DNA from: Kingella potus
GTDB lineage: Bacteria > Pseudomonadota > Gammaproteobacteria > Burkholderiales > Neisseriaceae
Length of the DNA stretch: 64,000 nt
Assembly (NCBI RefSeq): GCF_900451175.1
Contig: NZ_UGJJ01000001.1
Coordinates: forward strand, 434,001-498,000
Direction: 5' to 3'
In this document: positions 15,001 through 19,962 of the stretch, piece by piece
How the letters are laid out: every line of letters begins with the position of its first letter
Position numbering within the stretch: position 1 is the stretch's first letter
The notes under the pieces: generated by a model
Seen by the model: only the letters and a program-made list of their open reading frames with translations
The model's database searches: none
Told to the model about the DNA's origin: nothing
Program-made: the position numbers and the translations under genes

Positions 15001-18000
15001 TGTCTTGCAAACGGTTCAGACGGCCTTCAACACGTGCTCCCATACTGTATTCGGTTTTGCGCTGCTCTCCGGTTTTAAATACCGCATCCAAGCGGCTACC
15101 GCCGTCTTTCCCGCTTTGCACAGAGGTAAACACCACAGTGTAGCGTCCGGTCTGCACAGGCGAAAATACAAAGCCGTGGCGTTTTTTGCCCTCGCCGTAC
15201 CAGTATTCTCCGTAGAAAAATCGTTCGCTTACCAAATTGCCGTCGGCATCGAAAATATGGGCGAGGATGCGCTGATAATCCGCCAAACCTCTGTCCGATC
15301 CTATCCAATAGTTCGTTCCGGCGTTTAAATCCACATTTAGGATGCGGCTACCCCCGCTGTCTGATAAATCCGCTTCGTCCACAGTGTCCGTAGGCAAAAC
15401 ATCCGCACTGCCGCTTGTTACCAGCTTCGTCGAAAATGCAAAATGCCTTACGGCACCAGTGTTTGGCCAACGCGTGTTTTGTACGCGCAAACGGTATTCG
15501 CCCCTGCCCAATACATAATGGTAGCGTCCGGCTTGTTCTGCACGGCTGTCGTAGGCATTTCCTCTTCCATCGTAGAGCGCGAACGACAAATCTCCCACGT
15601 CCTCAGGTTCTACCTGCAAAACGGCAGCCTCGTCCAAGGTAAAGGCATAATCATAATAATGGCCGTATCCTGCCAATCTGCCGCTTTGTCGGATGCCGGC
15701 AATAAGGCTCATACTGTCTGATTTCGGCGTAGCCAGCCATTCGAAACGCACAGGAGCGGCCTCATCCCGCGTTTGCGCATTCTGCCGCCACACCACCACG
15801 GTATAGCTCCCGGCTTTATGCGGAACACGTTGCAGATCCGGATTGTCCGTACCGCCGCCATCAGCAAGCACATTGCCCGTCCGGTCGTATACAGTGTAAC
15901 GCAGCCCTTCCGGTACGCTGTTTGTGGCGCGAAACCACATATCCTGCCCTTGTGCAGTTTCCAGACGGTAAAAGCGCACGAATTCTCCGGCTGCCAACTC
16001 CCCGTTTTCCGTACCACCTGCTGCAACGCTCGCGAGGCCGTCTGAAATACCGACCGCAAATGCCTGCACGCCCTGTACCTGATGCAATGTGAGCGTATAG
16101 CTACCCTGCGTCAAAGCAGGGATCAACGTCTGCCTGCCATAACCAGAGTATTCCCGGCCGCGCGGGCCGTCCAGCGTCCAATGGCCGAGATTACCTTCGT
16201 AAAAACGGATGAAGGCCAAGCCTTCTTCCTTCAAGGTAAAACGGAAACGTTGATCGCCCGCTGACTCACCGAAATCGCGGTAGATGAAACTATTGGCAAC
16301 AATTTCTTCCGCTACTGGAGAAACGCTGTCGTCGGCTGTGCCGTTCCAGCGCAGCATGCCGGCCGCTTGATCTTGCTCCGCAGCCAGCCGTATATACACA
16401 TCGCCTTGCACCGTTTGATCCCAAATCAGCAAGACGGATCCGTTTGCTTCCTGCTGTGCGCGGTAAAACACATTCTGTCCAAACGCACCCCTTACCTCCG
16501 CCCTCCATCCGCTACTGATCCGCAAACGGATTTCTTTATTTTTTCCGGTAGGCAAACGATAGAACACCGTTTCACCGGCCGCAGCCGAAGGCAGTACGGT
16601 ATCGGTATTTTCCAACAACAAAGGCAGTTGTTGTGCCGGGTATAGGATAGCCGTCGCTTCGCCAATCTTCCCTGCGGCATAACGTATGTCGAGACGGTAA
16701 CGTCCCTGTTGCAGATAAAGCAGCTTGGCAGCAGCGGTTTCCGCGAACAATGCACGGCCGTCTTCGTCTTTCAGCGTCCACTCGGCGTGTTCGGCCAAGT
16801 TCTCCGGCACCAGGTACGCCATTCCCGACTGCGCAACATCCAAATCGAATGCAAGCGTTTCCCCCGCATAATCCACACGCCCGCTCAAAGTCAGGACACG
16901 GTCGCCCGCCCATACGGCGGAAGTAGGCTGTTTTTCCTGCCACATAGCAAGCCTGACTGTGGTTTCCATCTGCTCCAAATCCTGCGGATTGAGCCACAGA
17001 TAATATGTGCCATCCCGATTCAAAATAACCGTGTCGGCTCCATCCCGCACCACACCTCCGCCGATTTGCTGTCCATAAGCGTTGGTCAGCATCCATTGCA
17101 GCGAACCTTCGTTTTCTCCCTCCGCTGCGAAAACAGCCAGCCGATCCACACTAGCAGTATCCAAGCGGTACACCCGTGCCTGCCCTCCGGCCAAACGCAA
17201 TTCAAGACGGTTATCCTGCCACAGCGGCGTTGCTGCCGTTTGCGCATCCAGCACACGGAACCTTACCTCGCCCGTATAACGCTGCGTACTTTCCACTTCC
17301 AAGCGGTAATGCCCGCGCGGCAGATAAGCGGCAGACAACTCTTCCCTGCCTAAATAGCCCTGCAATATGGCGGTATTATCCTGATTCAATATCCGCCAAC
17401 GCACTGTACTGTCGGCAGTTTTCAGCCAGTCTATCCCAATATGCGATGCCCGCTCCAATACAAACGAATATGTTGCCAACGCGCCCGGCATCATCTGCAT
17501 GGCAAGGTTTTCCCCCAATGGCAAATCGGCCTTCTGCTCAGGCTGCCTGAACAGTGTAAAGACATAATCTGATTTGTCTTTTACTCCGCCACCTTCCACC
17601 GACAGCCAGTATTCCCCGGTTGCCGTGATACTTCCCACCGCATAATCGCTGTTTAGCCTGTTGCGCTCCGCCAGCACTCTGCCCTTGCTGTCAAACAGCG
17701 TCCACACTCCGTCGTTCTGCAGATTGTCCGCCTGAAAATAAACACGATCCCCCTGAACCAAATTGAAACGGTACAACATGGTTTGGGCAGACGGCGGCAA
17801 AGAACCTTCGGTCTGTATGTTCGGCACTAACGGCTTGGCTGCCTCTTCGCCAAACAAGCGAAAACGGTAAGCTCCGGTAGCATTGTTCTCTCCATCCACC
17901 GTCAATCTGTATTTGCCTGCATCCAAATGCAACAGCCTGTCTCCGTCGGATGTCAAAGCTCGCGAATCAAAGCCGCCGGCCGGGCCATCCAGCCGCCAAC

Positions 18001-18238
18001 TAATCCGTTCTCCCTGTATCCCGTCAAATAGCAAACGGCTTTGCTTGTCCAAAACAAACTCATACACATCCTGCTCGCCGGGTTGTTCGATCGTTCCTTC
18101 CAGCTCATGCACGCCGGGCACCATATCGGCAGAAAGCAGCAGACGCGGCTCCAATACTTCCAACTGCCAAGCCGATTCGTGTTCTTGGCGGATTTGTCCT
18201 GCAAGCTGTGCATCTTTCCGGCTGCTGTGTTTTTTCAT
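1..18238 (-). CDS. Giant LEPR-XLL / CARDB repeat surface or secreted protein, C-terminus beyond window
   Basis: One minus-strand frame stays open from ATG 18238-18236 to the left edge, giving over 6,079 residues with the end missing. The start has AAGGA upstream. There is no hydrophobic signal peptide; instead LEPRLLLSAD lies at residues 29-38, the motif of LEPR-XLL proteins, which are very large, repetitive and presumed exported. Residues about 40-2235 hold roughly 20 beta-sandwich units resembling pre-peptidase C-terminal domains, each closing with a pattern like LPAGEYRIEI. Residues about 2239-4467 hold 17 CARDB-like units (DLxV start, VSWTVxN strand, VYLS, ending in paired Asn). Then come an IPT/TIG-like stretch near 4590, a propeller-like section near 5450-5710, an Ig-like section near 5720-5800 and a cadherin-like module at the edge. 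About 16 DUS lie inside. Composition is less GC-rich than its neighbours. Adhesin or matrix function and type I export are inference; no export genes lie in the window and I see no clear promoter. Confidence 0.9.
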   Translation of the reverse strand, partial: MKKHSSRKDAQLAGQIRQEHESAWQLEVLEPRLLLSADMVPGVHELEGTIEQPGEQDVYEFVLDKQSRLLFDGIQGERISWRLDGPAGGFDSRALTSDGDRLLHLDAGKYRLTVDGENNATGAYRFRLFGEEAAKPLVPNIQTEGSLPPSAQTMLYRFNLVQGDRVYFQADNLQNDGVWTLFDSKGRVLAERNRLNSDYAVGSITATGEYWLSVEGGGVKDKSDYVFTLFRQPEQKADLPLGENLAMQMMPGALATYSFVLERASHIGIDWLKTADSTVRWRILNQDNTAILQGYLGREELSAAYLPRGHYRLEVESTQRYTGEVRFRVLDAQTAATPLWQDNRLELRLAGGQARVYRLDTASVDRLAVFAAEGENEGSLQWMLTNAYGQQIGGGVVRDGADTVILNRDGTYYLWLNPQDLEQMETTVRLAMWQEKQPTSAVWAGDRVLTLSGRVDYAGETLAFDLDVAQSGMAYLVPENLAEHAEWTLKDEDGRALFAETAAAKLLYLQQGRYRLDIRYAAGKIGEATAILYPAQQLPLLLENTDTVLPSAAAGETVFYRLPTGKNKEIRLRISSGWRAEVRGAFGQNVFYRAQQEANGSVLLIWDQTVQGDVYIRLAAEQDQAAGMLRWNGTADDSVSPVAEEIVANSFIYRDFGESAGDQRFRFTLKEEGLAFIRFYEGNLGHWTLDGPRGREYSGYGRQTLIPALTQGSYTLTLHQVQGVQAFAVGISDGLASVAAGGTENGELAAGEFVRFYRLETAQGQDMWFRATNSVPEGLRYTVYDRTGNVLADGGGTDNPDLQRVPHKAGSYTVVVWRQNAQTRDEAAPVRFEWLATPKSDSMSLIAGIRQSGRLAGYGHYYDYAFTLDEAAVLQVEPEDVGDLSFALYDGRGNAYDSRAEQAGRYHYVLGRGEYRLRVQNTRWPNTGAVRHFAFSTKLVTSGSADVLPTDTVDEADLSDSGGSRILNVDLNAGTNYWIGSDRGLADYQRILAHIFDADGNLVSERFFYGEYWYGEGKKRHGFVFSPVQTGRYTVVFTSVQSGKDGGSRLDAVFKTGEQRKTEYSMGARVEGRLNRLQDSAAYDFTLSERQKLWIDITGRDYAAKIVRQADGQTVYEQASAGSGESGAGFAAMLEAGAYTLILIPDTFSPQTYSFRLSDAAALPLLLEGEKNTQTAAQSEHPLVWRFDGKAGETVLAEVRGGTVSRYWSVQDANGKEIVSGYAYRNRTDVKKITLPLDGGYILQNYGGTPGRGEDTVAALIRRTRNTETTIRPNDRISGQIAAGGDTHSYRFVLDKSQTVVFTGHGGQAEAKLYNPYGELLQTIGFDTGRYTVRRLPAGEYRIEIGASYSNTPAYDFSFKLLAADEQVSGGQAEFEGIIPAGRNYYVYSFDVQAGERYVADVVQKEHTLLYSLVDESGRLLADQMDSHSLSVAFTAERTGKVYLLAHRYATAAEQPVGFSATLRRAVTGGILPLVFGETVSGRLNTREDTVSYALRIRRDDRLVLSGLEASDDNVELELLRPDGTVIGSKKYWQQNDIARPLLPAGDYLLRISHKADSSADYRFTADLQSRTAQALPFAELWPAYGQTVTLRPSENHFPQTYRLMLARGDSLSVESAQTGFVLLDHGKTQVAASQQGRLNYRAQADGVFYLRQESQGNSISAKLTRHAAAAGHDGGDVGATFTDAVELPVLSGIPFVTDVRIGDGADGKKDVDMYRLMLAQDETLTVKAPNGKGMDGYARLFDAEGRELAHADDSDMVYRVAADGVYYLGISGYPNRNYNALSGGGEEEGRGTGSIVLTVGRDIDGFISDQLVRRSDTSIPDDAVSSPSWSGTLKEGEPKDLYFVTETDGLWYPERTSYDYAFQNYQTLRLTDESGYERLAAFNTPVYLPKGRYMLRLAQSSGEGSIGLVWRNLSAAPEILAGQAVVEKETSPTLVRAYSFAVQGGEEIRFNDLGGSDNLSWHIFNAAGQKISSGSSRDSGRLKVLSDDVYTIVFDTKAGGYARFQIDRLRPSETQILRLGASAAGTLTPAAQKVEYRLDIEKDTPVLADILTHTSDRVYWRLQDWHSGREIQHLQSAGTVLAAGSYRLIVETHEKTVQDYGLRLIDLSTVALLDHGRIVEGRLKNTGHMQAYQIDVRAGERIFVDFQNLLQRQWLGYPQYHYNYSANVRIIDPYGRELSAQAIQSTGVEAAAAVTGRYTVLLDITDARSTELPYRMAVFVHKPDEPRPIDLASVPRSMDLQVQDVRVAAAGVDNIRSGGLLNITWRTTNRGVKATAGDFTERVLVKNSQTGAVVAQAVLTYRESESGVLLPQQSVERSLMLRLPDGAVGAGTFILAVETDAANNQKETGTDEQNNLAAVPFASELAAYADLQVKNLSISPDTAWKAGDKVRVSWQTANAGTAAARGRWLERVEVVNLSTGQTVASIDHQVAEVLFSDGLSAVREAEFSWPAGIQGTGRFEIKVGLDVRAQISEYGAGGEGDNTAFVLLENGSDLAVRNLTVDTASARAGGKVLLRWHDVNQGKTAAPSGFGDRVQVYAANADGSMGKQIINTSVVFTGEDARPLAAGESRARSFVFTLPDGAAGTGDFIVVVSADQNAAGQSLIFEVNDAGDAERNNSMQTGFHAAAVEYADLQADSLTVPENMASGQRVRVAWTVHNRGKVAAVGDWSDMLVLTQDAVTGNSDDIILARVPHKGGLAAGVTYSAEAMIDIPAGLHGRYRVAVITDADGRVLEPDSRNDNIRLSEPAVITAAHANLAVRDIALPESIYAGDTVSVSWRVENIGQADAGTRGWIDRVYLSHTSDPDGNAVLLGSYSHTGGLRAGGAYQAQMDVHIPPETVVGGYFLVVRTDALDAVKETGRRENNTQAAAVRIAAEKRPDLVLEGIRAPAIWVSGQTVTLSYTVRNLGNKDVDGVVYDSLRLVHKQDGQRVILLPVQQRLLRVATGGSYTHSLDFMVPNDAEPGDWRLEVTTDERGLIAESEERNNTGHSDIRIAAPDLQIARIATSGSLQGGETVVIEWETRNGGKADAGGFTDSVYLSRDGSADKTDLLIGQMRHKGLAAGKSTVSRLVYTLPADLYGKWHLLVLSDSTQTVNESGGEQNNTGVSEIAVVMDRHADLSVTAVRVPERVIGDPASVTVEWTVQNIGLGAGRTAAWTDSVVYSANDMLGDGDDIVLGSRTHSGALAAGASYTDRITYRFTPEFSRSGRLFVQIDNSSRVWENGSESNNVHSSTLEVMPKPYADLVVEGLSAEGNAVSGGVLNVSWSVSNQGIGITDKDTFSENIWLSEKADGGGRVWNLSQSVHIGRLEAGSRYNAGLNVLLPEGLSGQYYLNLSLGGSVFEFGHTGNNQRSISLPVMLAPSPDLVVEKIDLPAEAGEGGLIDISWTVLNRGEAAAVGGWQDEVRLVSADGSGEPVVLGRYGYTQSLGTGKRYTRSETIRLPKHLSGQWRAEVVSNWENTLYEHGGLKNNNVAVSDSLMLVRLNPRPDLRVSDVQIPASVTAGGRVAVKYTVSNMGSEAANRTWQDGVYLSLDGKLSADDRLLKRIANPSSLPVGGQYTAVLDDIEIPIRYRGNVYLIVAADDTQAVGEHPNENNNIVAAKLYVEAVPFADLVTGDISAPGQAVHGGVVEVGYKVSNQGAAQTFAEDSSVDSWIDTLWLARDARRPSAAKGDILLGSIIHKGRLKAGEDYLGSIRARLPEGLLSGEYFLTVWSDSYDVILEDTLASNINSDDPSDTDGNNYKASLVRILGITPPDLEVSSVRAPKTAEAGGEYTFAYTVKNRGDAFENGVWRDKVWLADHPDADKAKHKWLLGEFEQRRGLGNRESYTAEHKVLLAPSVSGSYLIVETNAVPGTLQEVSLRNNRTAAASAVTNRPSDLRVIAVSAEPADSGEFTQVSWTVKNFGSDVWQGTKSWQDTVYISKDPEFIPERAVRLGTLEHINSSGLLSDGLYTATSRMRVPAGYDGTYYLYVIADHLRGGSTDSGHPEAELSDYPLTPQHMGAVEHYTQSVFERENNRNNIGRGTVDISYKEPDLQVEEITLSNPNPESGETITVTWTVANRGTRETRTGFWLDGLYLSHDDALDASDYPLVDRGKRFEIEFKVAMSGYSRENDDGSIRYLRPGERYTRSASFTLPENIGGNYRLIVKADTETPIDFNRMSNIKSSIRDGLPTIWPQHYLNHIPEFKDEGNNIRSIDLPVVRVAPPDLQVTQLVAPTRAIAGQQFEIAYRVSNFGGKTPAGQSGWTDKIYLSKDRFLDLEKDRYLGYTHHTGGLPEGGSYESSLTVQAPMDLEGMFYVFVVTDPADTADGFGAVREFDRDRNNHAAAVQPLLIELPEPADLKVSHVAAPPAAAVGEEIRISYTVHNDSKHQAYGNWRDAVYLSSDNAWDKDDIFLGHVAHMGGLAAGGSYTATLQSGIDRKIVMPPLKEGNWRIIIRPDAHNEVYEGKIRYTENGLLMEEGEKNNFAASSASVRVTVPELALGVKHETALHSGDMRLYRVRTSAGETLRVVLDSAGAQGENELYIRYGDVPTGQAYDAAYSKATSADQEALIPTTQEGDYYILVKSRRAGGETVALRAETLPLSIRSVTPDQGGRGSDTHRWVTVDIAGARFDAGATVRLSRPGVYETEPERWQVLDATRIRAVFDLRAAPYGLYDVIVSNADGQTVTEPYLFLVERAVEPDVTIGIGGERNIEPGSSADYSVSLKSLTNVDTPYVRFDVGASEMGHSRYLIGGMSLPYVVFGSNIGGRPEGKGTAIANTQSYGETPLEDIRSDVPWAVLDGTLNTDGLNLAPGYAFDVHAGGFVGTTFNVQTYPGLQEWMARDFAGLRSKLYAVRPDWKEQGLLDNGVEDLAKISPDLPGRFFNPEERLTKTESLSLPFQFHISGSATPLTRAEFVADQSAHAKKLRAAILADKSAGAALQLLAADEGQWIEGWLAALELAGLLRAENEAAPVRATPQVVSLNATLATGILLSKAGEEYRTQPDMLSFFAKIQAWYGDTARHAGDKEAKVREIHHLEVRKDEQGNYAESPVPKDPEAAEFDMGAERETHFLSFNVFAGGKAEMEYLRHIGMLDEEFRPLSPQALNLTQYLTQVAAQNGSGAVSVQGPAAATGSNGQAYLPSGTDLPFALKFRNTTAQPAGEIRLLTRIDPNLDAYSVRLKDLKIGDINIHLPGDKASFQGDFDFTGSKGFILRVSAGVDAQQGIVTWLLQAVDADTGLVVSDGLRGLLPGANDGSSVANTGYAAYTAAARDSVVGDVEISAQARIFIGNTPPQDSGIQTYRLDSTPPQTVLTAVAQTVSDGLPVYRVQWQAQDKESGVRHVTVYVAKDGGDFRIWKKQAAGAAGEALFTGEAGSSYEFLAAATDMAGNRETADIRYAVLPDDGTAAQVAERLGIRESLQTTHSTPLAKRGRSYADNALFTEAKKQLPGLMAGNSDGRSSDIRTVLAPFAARGLASGYAQSRGGVGASAMVLLPDGTLLVSGGTQRRQIFAYDAEKGGNSNVALFETDEPVLDMAADGKGRLWLMTGHQLWLADAQSGRIVERYALPNGEPLTHALAIDPDTGKIYVTSGSGIEIFDPSAPEGRAWQHFSNHHAADLAFGTDGRLWAVSRQPGGLGQTHTDIVSFPMSGKFKGRAELEYRLAGQIGGIAFGQAGSVLDGLLVAAARNGQSVTEGDTTSVWLIALSTREALQLATGGTRAEAVLASSDGRILVAQTNFVDEVAPAKAPKVLAGSVRDGSLLPLPLGQITLRFDQAMWTGSSGRDSRDAASVLNPENYRLVSTTPGSNQLVRPESVRYDEAGQSVVLTLPDLAPEQWRLEVSTNIQGRNRLRLDGVYTAVFTTVSDFSEQVRIRYRQTRADRLSGSVSYDVDLTNIGSGDIRGPLLLLLDPGRYFGAGIGGAQALSGSQEGLWLIDATEMLEKQGGRLAAGQTLRGITVSLVSANTANARLVKAEPAHRVYALPHANTPPLLGRPSENGLDTVSDGIKPAVAGQAWSDVLAAEDKESRRFTWTLLQAPQGMRLDAGKAAVPTADGSYRQTVALHWTPAADDLADNEILVRVTDDRGGSALKRYTLHAAGANR
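4840..11529 (-). repeat. 17 tandem CARDB-like coding repeats
   Basis: On the minus strand the unit start (Asp/Asn-Leu-x-Val) recurs near 11523, 11128, 10753, 10342, 9971, 9600, 9243, 8887, 8516, 8148, 7770, 7410, 6978, 6612, 6148, 5624 and 5226. Spacing is about 355-525 bp. Each unit has a VSWTVxNxG strand, a tryptophan, a VYLS or related strand and closes with Asn-Asn before the next start. This matches CARDB (cell-adhesion-related, bacterial) beta-sandwiches. Units differ clearly in sequence, so the array is old rather than freshly amplified. Confidence 0.85.
18125..18154 (-). other. LEPR-XLL motif of the giant protein
   Basis: The codons read LEPRLLLSAD, residues 29-38. The motif marks the N-terminus of a family of very large repetitive proteins of Gram-negative bacteria and replaces a classical Sec signal here. 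Its exact export role is not established from this sequence. Confidence 0.85.
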
Positions 18239-18453
18239 GGTTAAGAATCCTTGGGATAACGAGCTGCCGCCACTCTAAAAATAATTTGGGCAACAGAATA
18301 TCAAGCATCAAACAATATCGAACGTCAGAACAAACAGGAATGAAATAAATTCCCTGCCAAATACCGTGTCCATACTACGTAAACACATTTCCGCCCGTAA
18401 CGCCGCTTTTGAGCGGGCGGCGGTACGGGGCGGGCATTTTCCGTGTTACGGGT

Positions 18454-19797
18454 TCAGGGGGCGGTTTGTTCCATTTCCAGCGCGGCGGCGAGGAGGGACA
18501 GGCGGGCCATCACGCCGTAGACGTAGAGGCGGTTGCAGCCGCAGTCGGGATTGGCGGCGTTGGTTTGCGGCACGCCCAGCTCCTGCCATTGCTCGAAAAC
18601 GCGGCGGCCGCAGTCGTCGTTGTAGGCTTCTGCTTCGGCCACGGGGATGATGTGGTTGAGCTGGACGAAGGACATTCCGGTGGCGTTGAGGTTTTCGTCG
18701 GCGGCGCGCCCTTCGTGAACGCGGAAGAAGCCGCCGACGACAAAGCGGTCGATCATGTACACAACCGGCTCCGACACCGATCCGTGCAGGGTTTCGTAGG
18801 TGTAGATGCCTTCTTGGACGATCACTTCGCTCACTTCGAGGCCTTCTTTGATTTTGGCCATTTTATTGCGGTTTTTGCGGTTCAGGCTGCGCACTTCGTC
18901 GGCGGATTTGACGCTCATCACGCCCATGCCGTAGGTGCCCGCGTCGGCTTTGACGATAACGAAGGGGCGGTCGGTAATGCCTTTTTCGTCGTATTTGGCC
19001 TGTATTTTCTCCAGCATTCTGTCCACCGCTCCGGCCAGCGCGTCTTCGCCTTCGCGTTCTTGGAAATTGAGGCCGGAGATTTTCTCGAAGTAGGGGTTAA
19101 TCTGCCACGGGTCGATGCCTGTCAGCGCGGCAAACTCGGCGGCTACGGTGTCGTAGGCGGCGAAGTGGGCGGTCTTGCGGCGCGTGGTCCAGCCGCCGTG
19201 CAGCGGCGGGAGGACGGTTTGGGAAAGGTCTTTGAGGATGTCGGGCACGCCTGCGGAGAGGTCGTTGTTCAGCAGGATGAGGCAGGGGGAAAAGCCGTCG
19301 GCAAGGTGGACGCGGCCGCGTGTGCGTTGCAGGGGTTCGAGGATGATTTTGTCGCCCAGCGCGGTTTCAAATTCGGCGGGGGCGGTAATTTCGGGGTTGA
19401 TGCTGCCCAGCCGCACTTCAAAGCCTGCGGTGCGCAGGATGCTTTGCAGGGCGTGGACGTTTTGCAGGTAGAAGGTGTTGCGGGTGTGGTTTTCCGGCAC
19501 GATCAGTACGGATTTGGCCTGCGGGCAGGCGCGTTCCACCGCGTCTTGGGCGGCGTGGGCGGCGAGTTGGACAAACTGGGGATTGAGGTTGTTGAAGCCG
19601 CCGGGGAAAAGGTTCATGTCGATGGAGGCCATTTTGTAGCCGGCGTTGCGGATGTCTACCGAGCCGTAAAACGGCGGGGCGTGTTCTTTCCATTTACTGC
19701 GGAACCAGGCTTCGATTTTGGTTTGGTTGGACAGGATGGTGCGCTCGAAGGCTTGCAGGTCGGCAAGGCGTGCTTCGGACATAAGGGCTAGCGGCAT
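18454..19797 (-). CDS. gshA: Glutamate--cysteine ligase, ferroxidans-type
   Basis: The 447-residue product is the first enzyme of glutathione synthesis, joining glutamate and cysteine with ATP in the cytoplasm. The sequence matches the proteobacterial GshA family first described in acidithiobacilli and typical of Neisseria, unrelated in sequence to the Escherichia coli enzyme. Visible landmarks are FPGGFNNLN near residue 65, IVPENHTRN near 100 and the nucleotide-binding-like VKADAGTYGMGVMSV near 282. Start choice: an in-frame GTG at 19806 adds three residues, but AGGTGA overlapping that GTG is well spaced for the ATG at 19797, which I prefer. The gene is monocistronic, with a DUS-pair terminator of the upstream gene before it and the giant gene after it. 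The 215 bp between it and the giant gene hold no other feature I can support. Confidence 0.93.
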   Translation of the reverse strand: MPLALMSEARLADLQAFERTILSNQTKIEAWFRSKWKEHAPPFYGSVDIRNAGYKMASIDMNLFPGGFNNLNPQFVQLAAHAAQDAVERACPQAKSVLIVPENHTRNTFYLQNVHALQSILRTAGFEVRLGSINPEITAPAEFETALGDKIILEPLQRTRGRVHLADGFSPCLILLNNDLSAGVPDILKDLSQTVLPPLHGGWTTRRKTAHFAAYDTVAAEFAALTGIDPWQINPYFEKISGLNFQEREGEDALAGAVDRMLEKIQAKYDEKGITDRPFVIVKADAGTYGMGVMSVKSADEVRSLNRKNRNKMAKIKEGLEVSEVIVQEGIYTYETLHGSVSEPVVYMIDRFVVGGFFRVHEGRAADENLNATGMSFVQLNHIIPVAEAEAYNDDCGRRVFEQWQELGVPQTNAANPDCGCNRLYVYGVMARLSLLAAALEMEQTAP

Positions 19798-19908
19798 TTG
19801 ATTCACCTGTGGGGAATAATTGGAAAACGCGCATGATAGGGCGTTCGCACCGACGGTTCAAGTAAGGATGGGAAACGCTTCGGACGCAGGGTGTGCCGGA
19901 CATATAAA

Positions 19909-19941
19909 GGCCGTCTGAAAACGCTTTTTTTCAGACGGCCT
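19909..19941 (-). terminator. DUS-pair terminator after hydrolase/methyltransferase gene
   Basis: AGGCCGTCTGAA and its inverse lie nine bases apart with a T-rich loop, starting 21 bases past the stop codon on the minus strand. Inverted DUS pairs acting as rho-independent terminators are well known in Neisseria. Confidence 0.8.
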
Positions 19942-19962
19942 CTCTCCTATTTAAACGGCTTC

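Noticed and set aside
18391..18420. CCGCCCG and CGGGCGG inverted repeat after gshA
   Set aside because: The stem is only 7 bp with a 16-base loop and no T-run, so I do not call it a terminator.
18409..19791. Long plus-strand open frame opposite gshA
   Set aside because: It is the antisense shadow of a clear gshA; composition is biased to Gly/Val/Phe, as expected for the reverse of a GC-rich gene.
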